A DNA stretch of 8,428 nt from positions 1 through 8,428 of the forward strand of contig JANLIO010000081.1 in NCBI GenBank assembly GCA_024654265.1, read 5' to 3'. Position 1 is the first letter of the stretch; each line of letters opens with the position of its first letter. The notes under the pieces were generated by a model, which searched no databases, had not been told where the DNA came from, and saw only the letters and a program-made list of their open reading frames with translations. Both the position numbers and the translations under genes were made by a program. The DNA comes from a bacterium. GTDB lineage: Bacteria; Patescibacteriota; Patescibacteriia; 2-12-FULL-60-25. Below are positions 5,816 through 8,428 of this stretch, in pieces.

Positions 5816-6002
5816 GAATAAACTGAACCCTCCCCACTTCTCCAGTTTCCAATCGAACTTTAATTCCGCGCGGGTGCACAGCGATACTGGTTAAGATGTC
5901 TTTTACAATGCCCTGTGTGCCACGACCGGTTTTTTGATCCGCCTTTTGCACAATAACAACATAAGAGCCCGGATGAATATCTTTTCGAGTGGTGCCGTCC
6001 AT
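5805..6002 (-). CDS. ywbE: YwbE family protein (DUF2196)
   Basis: A 65-residue protein that begins MDGTTRKDIHPGSYVVIVQK and ends with the family's most conserved block, HPRGIKVRLETGEVGRVQFI (residues 43-62). Other hallmarks are DQKTGRGTQG and IVKDILTSI. The length matches the YwbE/DUF2196 family, a small KOW/SH3-like beta-barrel fold of unknown biochemical function, conserved in many bacteria and some archaea. It is predicted to be cytosolic. The start is secure: the family N-terminus matches and a -10 box lies 8 nt upstream. It is divergent from the rRNA pseudouridine synthase gene, which makes a role around RNA or ribosomes thinkable but unproven. Confidence 0.85.
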   Translation of the reverse strand: MDGTTRKDIHPGSYVVIVQKADQKTGRGTQGIVKDILTSIAVHPRGIKVRLETGEVGRVQFIQTS

Positions 6003-6010
6003 ATGCCACG

Positions 6011-6039
6011 ACTATAAAAGAAAACGCTTTTTTCTCCAA
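6011..6039 (-). promoter_or_regulatory. Promoter of ywbE, probably nearly leaderless
   Basis: On the minus strand TTGGAG (6034-6039, a weak -35) and TATAGT (6011-6016) are 17 bp apart; the ATG follows 8 nt after the -10. No Shine-Dalgarno lies between. Confidence 0.45.
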
Positions 6040-6044
6040 CTTCT

Positions 6045-6073
6045 TTGACACGTTGCCAAACTCTGCGCAGAAT
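6045..6073 (+). promoter_or_regulatory. Candidate promoter of the pseudouridine synthase gene
   Basis: TTGACA (6045-6050), 17 bp, CAGAAT (6068-6073, 4 of 6 consensus). This predicts a leader of about 50 nt before the ATG at 6131, unlike the short spacing at its neighbours. It is divergent from the ywbE promoter. Confidence 0.45.
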
Positions 6074-6130
6074 AGACAGGAGCTTCTCCAAAGAGAACAA
6101 ATTCATTTACACACCAGATCCACCCTCAAC

Positions 6131-6820
6131 ATGGAAACAATCCGAATAAATAAATATATTTCCGAAGCTGGTGTTTATTCTCGTCGAGAAGCAGACCGGC
6201 TTATTGAAGATGGAAAGGTAAAGATCAACGATACGATTGCGAAACTTGGTGATCGCGTTTCTCACGAAGATCGAGTCACGGTGAACGACGACCTCATTTC
6301 CGCACACGAAGAAAAAATCTACATCGCATTTCATAAACCATTTGGCGTCATCACAACCAGCGATAAACAAAGTGACAACACCGTCATGGATTATATTGAG
6401 CTCCCGACACGCGTGTATCCTATCGGTCGACTTGATGTTCAGTCGTCCGGACTTCTTCTTCTCACAAACGACGGAGCGATCGTCAACACCGTTCTGAAGT
6501 CGGAACATAAAAAAGAAAAAGAATATATCGTGACGCTAAACAAACCCATTCAGCCAAAAGATGTTGAACAGCTCGCGAACGGCGTTATTCTCAACGACCA
6601 AAAAACACTTCCGGCAAAAGTACGCACAATTGCACCAAACAAAATCAACATCATCTTAATTCAAGGCTTAAACCGACAAATCAGAAGAATGTGCGAGGCA
6701 CTCGGATATGGAGTCGCGGGTCTGCAACGAATTCGAATTGGGACGATTCAACTTGATGATCTCGCTTCTGGAAAATGGCGAACCCTTACCGAGAAAGAAA
6801 TTGAAGAATTAAAAAAATAA
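6131..6820 (+). CDS. rluF: RluF-like 23S rRNA pseudouridine synthase (RsuA/RluB/E/F family)
   Basis: A 229-residue enzyme that converts a uridine in rRNA to pseudouridine. An N-terminal S4 RNA-binding domain (about 1-55: IRINKYISEAGVYSRREADR, then GKVKIND) precedes the catalytic domain. The catalytic aspartate is D102 in YPIGRLDVQSSGLLLLTND. Later motifs are KEKEYIVTLNKPI and IQGLNRQIRRMCEALGY, the latter very close to the RluF form, as is GKWRTLT near the end. RluF of E. coli modifies U2604 of 23S rRNA; RsuA or RluB specificity cannot be excluded from sequence alone. The frame is open 26 codons further to a TTG at 6053, but the family starts at the M-x-x-I-R-I-N-K motif, so I chose 6131. No Shine-Dalgarno is seen. 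Confidence 0.88.
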   Translation: METIRINKYISEAGVYSRREADRLIEDGKVKINDTIAKLGDRVSHEDRVTVNDDLISAHEEKIYIAFHKPFGVITTSDKQSDNTVMDYIELPTRVYPIGRLDVQSSGLLLLTNDGAIVNTVLKSEHKKEKEYIVTLNKPIQPKDVEQLANGVILNDQKTLPAKVRTIAPNKINIILIQGLNRQIRRMCEALGYGVAGLQRIRIGTIQLDDLASGKWRTLTEKEIEELKK

Positions 6821-6828
6821 TTTTCGCC

Positions 6829-6858
6829 TTGACGTACCTTCATCTTGTTGTGCACTAT
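6829..6858 (+). promoter_or_regulatory. Promoter of the peroxiredoxin gene, probably leaderless
   Basis: TTGACG (6829-6834), 18 bp, CACTAT (6853-6858), which keeps the key A and T of a -10 box; 7 nt then lead to the ATG. An alternative -10, TATCAT (6856-6861), fits the -10 consensus better but is 21 bp from the -35. The peroxiredoxin would thus be separate from the gene upstream, which ends 8 bp before the -35. Confidence 0.4.
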
Positions 6859-6865
6859 CATCCAT

Positions 6866-7417
6866 ATGACAAATCATCCACTCAACACTATTTCTCATGT
6901 CCCCGATGTCGTATTCAAAACGCGTGTACGCGATGAATCCATCGAAGGACCAAACCCATTTCGCTGGCAAGATGTTTCAAGCAAAGAATTGTTTGAAAAT
7001 AAAAAGATTGTTCTCTTCGGTTTACCGGGAGCCTTTACACCAACCTGCTCCACAACACATGCGCCCGGATATGAAAAACGATTTAACGATTTTAAAGAAG
7101 CCGGAATTGATGACATTATCTGCCTTAGCGTAAATGATGCCTTTGTCATGTATCAATGGGGAAAGAATCTTGAAATCAAAAATGTAAAAATGCTTCCGGA
7201 TGGAAACGGTGAATTTACACGAAAGATGGGAATGCTCGTCAAAAAAGAAAATCTTGGTTTTGGCAATCGCTCGTGGCGGTACAGCATGCTTGTTGAAAAC
7301 GGCGTGATCAAGAAAATGTTTATTGAAGATGGCTTTGCGGATAATTTCGCGGACGATCCGTTTGAAGTCAGTGATGCGGAAACAATGCTCACATATCTTT
7401 CATCAAAAACAGGATAA
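6866..7417 (+). CDS. Peroxiredoxin, Prx5 / plant type II class
   Basis: A 183-residue thiol peroxidase of the AhpC/TSA superfamily that reduces hydrogen peroxide and organic peroxides in the cytosol. The active-site motif P-x-x-x-T-x-x-C is PGAFTPTC (54-61), so C61 is the peroxidatic cysteine, and R138 in RSWRYSML is the conserved arginine. The sequence LPGAFTPTCSTTHAPGY is diagnostic of the Prx5/type II class. The only other cysteine is C86, 25 residues on, the spacing seen in plant type II enzymes where the second cysteine is not strictly needed; glutaredoxin or thioredoxin is the likely reductant, though none is encoded here. No fused glutaredoxin domain and no signal peptide. The start at 6866 follows a promoter closely; an upstream TTG frame (6845) lies inside that promoter. 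A strong terminator follows. Confidence 0.93.
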   Translation: MTNHPLNTISHVPDVVFKTRVRDESIEGPNPFRWQDVSSKELFENKKIVLFGLPGAFTPTCSTTHAPGYEKRFNDFKEAGIDDIICLSVNDAFVMYQWGKNLEIKNVKMLPDGNGEFTRKMGMLVKKENLGFGNRSWRYSMLVENGVIKKMFIEDGFADNFADDPFEVSDAETMLTYLSSKTG

Positions 7418-7431
7418 CAAGTATTTCATTC

Positions 7432-7465
7432 AAAAAAATCCCCTTGTTATTGATGGGATTTTTTT
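7432..7465 (+). terminator. Intrinsic terminator after the peroxiredoxin gene
   Basis: A perfect 11-bp stem: AAAAAAATCCC (7432-7442) and GGGATTTTTTT (7455-7465) around a 12-nt loop, 14 bp after the stop codon and running into more T-rich sequence. Its symmetry (A-tract before, T-tract after) would let it work in both directions, but no minus-strand gene ends here. Confidence 0.85.
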
Positions 7466-7484
7466 GTTTTTTCGTGTTAAATTT

Positions 7485-7512
7485 TTGGACAATCACTTGC
7501 TTTTTTCATAAT
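7485..7512 (+). promoter_or_regulatory. Candidate promoter upstream of the right-edge gene
   Basis: TTGGAC (7485-7490), 16 bp, CATAAT (7507-7512). It predicts a start near 7520, at the edge of the palindrome TTCTCTTAAGAGAA, and a leader of about 115 nt. A second candidate is an extended -10, TGT-TATATT (7597-7605), which has no good -35. Confidence 0.4.
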
Positions 7513-7520
7513 CCATCATA

Positions 7521-7534
7521 TTCTCTTAAGAGAA
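7521..7534. repeat. 14-bp perfect palindrome, possible operator
   Basis: TTCTCTTAAGAGAA reads the same on both strands. It lies 8 bp after a -10 box and touches a Shine-Dalgarno-like AAGGA (7533-7537), so it could act as a repressor site, or as a small RNA hairpin (5-bp stem, UUAA loop) at the 5' end of the mRNA. Confidence 0.4.
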
Positions 7535-7547
7535 GGAAAGCGCCCAC

Positions 7548-7622
7548 ATGGTGAATTTCGTGCGGATAAACTTTTTTTTTATTTTGCTCGCAAATGTGTT
7601 ATATTTTATGTCTTATTTTTGA
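7548..7622 (+). CDS. Possible 24-codon hydrophobic micro-ORF
   Basis: ATG after AAGGAAAG with 7-nt spacing; the peptide starts MVNFVRINFFFILLANV and ends at TGA, 12 bp before the next gene. It is mostly hydrophobic, which T-rich DNA gives by chance. Its Shine-Dalgarno and place behind a promoter are the only support; a -10-like TATATT lies inside it. Confidence 0.2.
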   Translation: MVNFVRINFFFILLANVLYFMSYF

Positions 7623-7634
7623 TTTTCTTAATTT

Positions 7635-8428
7635 ATGGGCAGCAAAACAAAAACAGCTACCAAAGTATCAACACGGACAATTGTAGCGGTAACCGTTCCC
7701 ATTCTTGCGATCGGTCTTATCGCATACGGTTATGGCTTTGGGTTTATTCAGATGCGCTTGCCTATCATTTCACGAACAATTTCCTCTCCCAGTATTACGA
7801 ATACCGCGCCTTCCGATCAAAATGGAATAGCGACCACAGAGAATAAAGCGAAAAATACACCCGTCATAACGGCAAAACAAGTTTCAGAATATAGAGACAT
7901 GCACGACGGCAGTGTGGATTGGCCTATCTACAAATTCGCAGTTACAAATGAAAAAAGTTCTGATCAATACGGTTCCACTCGCTTACACCAACTCGTTTTT
8001 TATGTTCAGGCAACAAATAAAGTTTTTATTAGTAAATTTCGTCTAACGAAAAACGGAACTCAACACGTTCCTGCCAGAATTACTGCATTGCGTGCATCCG
8101 ATCCCACAAAAGCGCTTAATGTCACAGATGGATCTCCAACTGAACAAATTATTCAGTCACTTTCTACAAAAGAAAGTTCCGAAAGTTTCTTCGTAATCGT
8201 TACACTTGAAAACGAGGAGGTGATTCCATCTTACGGCACGACATACGTTCTCAATGCAGTATTAAATGGTGCGTTAGTATCAAAAGATCAAAATATTTTA
8301 GTCATGACCAACTTGTATGGACGCGTACTCAATCCTGAATACGGCGGATATCTGTTAAATAACAGAAAGTACAATATCAATTACGAGCAATCTTCTCTTG
8401 CAGTCGTTCCTGCTGATCCATTTATTTA
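7635..8428 (+). CDS. Membrane-anchored extracytoplasmic protein (incomplete at the right edge)
   Basis: An open frame of 264 codons with no stop before the window ends. It has a short basic N-terminus (MGSKTKTATKVSTR), one hydrophobic segment (residues about 15-38, IVAVTVPILAIGLIAYGYGF), a Ser/Thr/Asn/Pro-rich linker to about 80, then a beta-rich region with no cysteines. This suggests an N-terminal anchor with the bulk outside the membrane. Segments such as YKFAVTNEKS, LHQLVFYVQATNKVFISKFRL and the later IPSYGTTYVLNAVLN resemble the strand pattern of surface beta-sandwich proteins common in Patescibacteria; this is an impression, not a family assignment. It may be a surface, pilus-associated or cell-wall protein. 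The start is the first ATG ahead of the basic-plus-hydrophobic anchor. No Shine-Dalgarno is near it. Confidence 0.75.
   Translation, partial: MGSKTKTATKVSTRTIVAVTVPILAIGLIAYGYGFGFIQMRLPIISRTISSPSITNTAPSDQNGIATTENKAKNTPVITAKQVSEYRDMHDGSVDWPIYKFAVTNEKSSDQYGSTRLHQLVFYVQATNKVFISKFRLTKNGTQHVPARITALRASDPTKALNVTDGSPTEQIIQSLSTKESSESFFVIVTLENEEVIPSYGTTYVLNAVLNGALVSKDQNILVMTNLYGRVLNPEYGGYLLNNRKYNINYEQSSLAVVPADPFI

Noticed and set aside
6053..6130. A 26-codon N-terminal extension of the pseudouridine synthase from a TTG
   Set aside because: No ribosome site, and the S4 domain normally begins right at the M-x-x-I-R-I-N-K motif encoded at 6131.
6107..6508. A 133-codon minus-strand frame opposite the pseudouridine synthase
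   Set aside because: It is fully antisense to a gene with clear catalytic motifs and resembles no protein family.
1..8428. CRISPR arrays, insertion sequences, toxin-antitoxin pairs or phage genes
   Set aside because: No regularly spaced repeats, no transposase or integrase motifs and no such gene pairs were found on either strand.

Overview
The window looks like part of a small, gene-dense bacterial chromosome, most probably from the Patescibacteria (Candidate Phyla Radiation), perhaps near Uhrbacteria or Magasanikbacteria. That placement is inference. It rests on the mix of compact housekeeping genes with large unrecognised proteins, short or negative intergenic distances, weak or absent Shine-Dalgarno sites at most genes, and a single-anchor exported protein of the kind common in that group. 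The standard code is used, with TGA read as stop. No tRNA, rRNA, CRISPR array, insertion sequence or origin was found.

Left end (1-788). A gene runs off the left edge on the minus strand; only its first 15 codons are visible, behind a perfect Shine-Dalgarno. A consensus sigma70-type promoter (TTGACA, 17 bp, TATAGT) lies about 600 bp upstream of it. The RNA between them is packed with hairpins and begins with a 37-codon micro-ORF whose ribosome site sits in a hairpin loop. I match this leader to no known riboswitch or RNA gene. It is the best candidate here for an undescribed element. The divergent promoter on its other side drives a TrmB-family regulator, and both promoters carry copies of the same ACTTGT motif.

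Middle (789-5786). The TrmB regulator (+) converges on and overlaps by 58 bp a 796-residue minus-strand protein with a C-terminal GNAT acetyltransferase domain and a long unrecognised N-terminal part. That gene is divergent from yvcK, the two -35 boxes lying only 6 bp apart. yvcK (UDP-sugar-binding gluconeogenesis/cell-wall factor) is followed after 30 bp by pyrH (UMP kinase), probably in one transcript. UMP kinase feeds UTP and UDP-GlcNAc synthesis and YvcK family members bind UDP-GlcNAc, so a metabolic link is plausible.

Right part (5787-8428). A small YwbE protein (-) converges on pyrH and is divergent from an RluF-like rRNA pseudouridine synthase. A type II/Prx5 peroxiredoxin follows and ends at a strong intrinsic terminator. 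A last gene, encoding an N-terminally anchored extracytoplasmic protein, starts at 7635 and runs off the right edge; it has a promoter, a 14-bp palindrome and a possible 24-codon micro-ORF upstream.

A recurring pattern is a -10-like hexamer only 6-8 nt before the start codon of trmB, the GNAT gene, yvcK, ywbE and the peroxiredoxin. This predicts leaderless mRNAs, in sharp contrast with the roughly 600-nt leader and strong Shine-Dalgarno of the left-edge gene.
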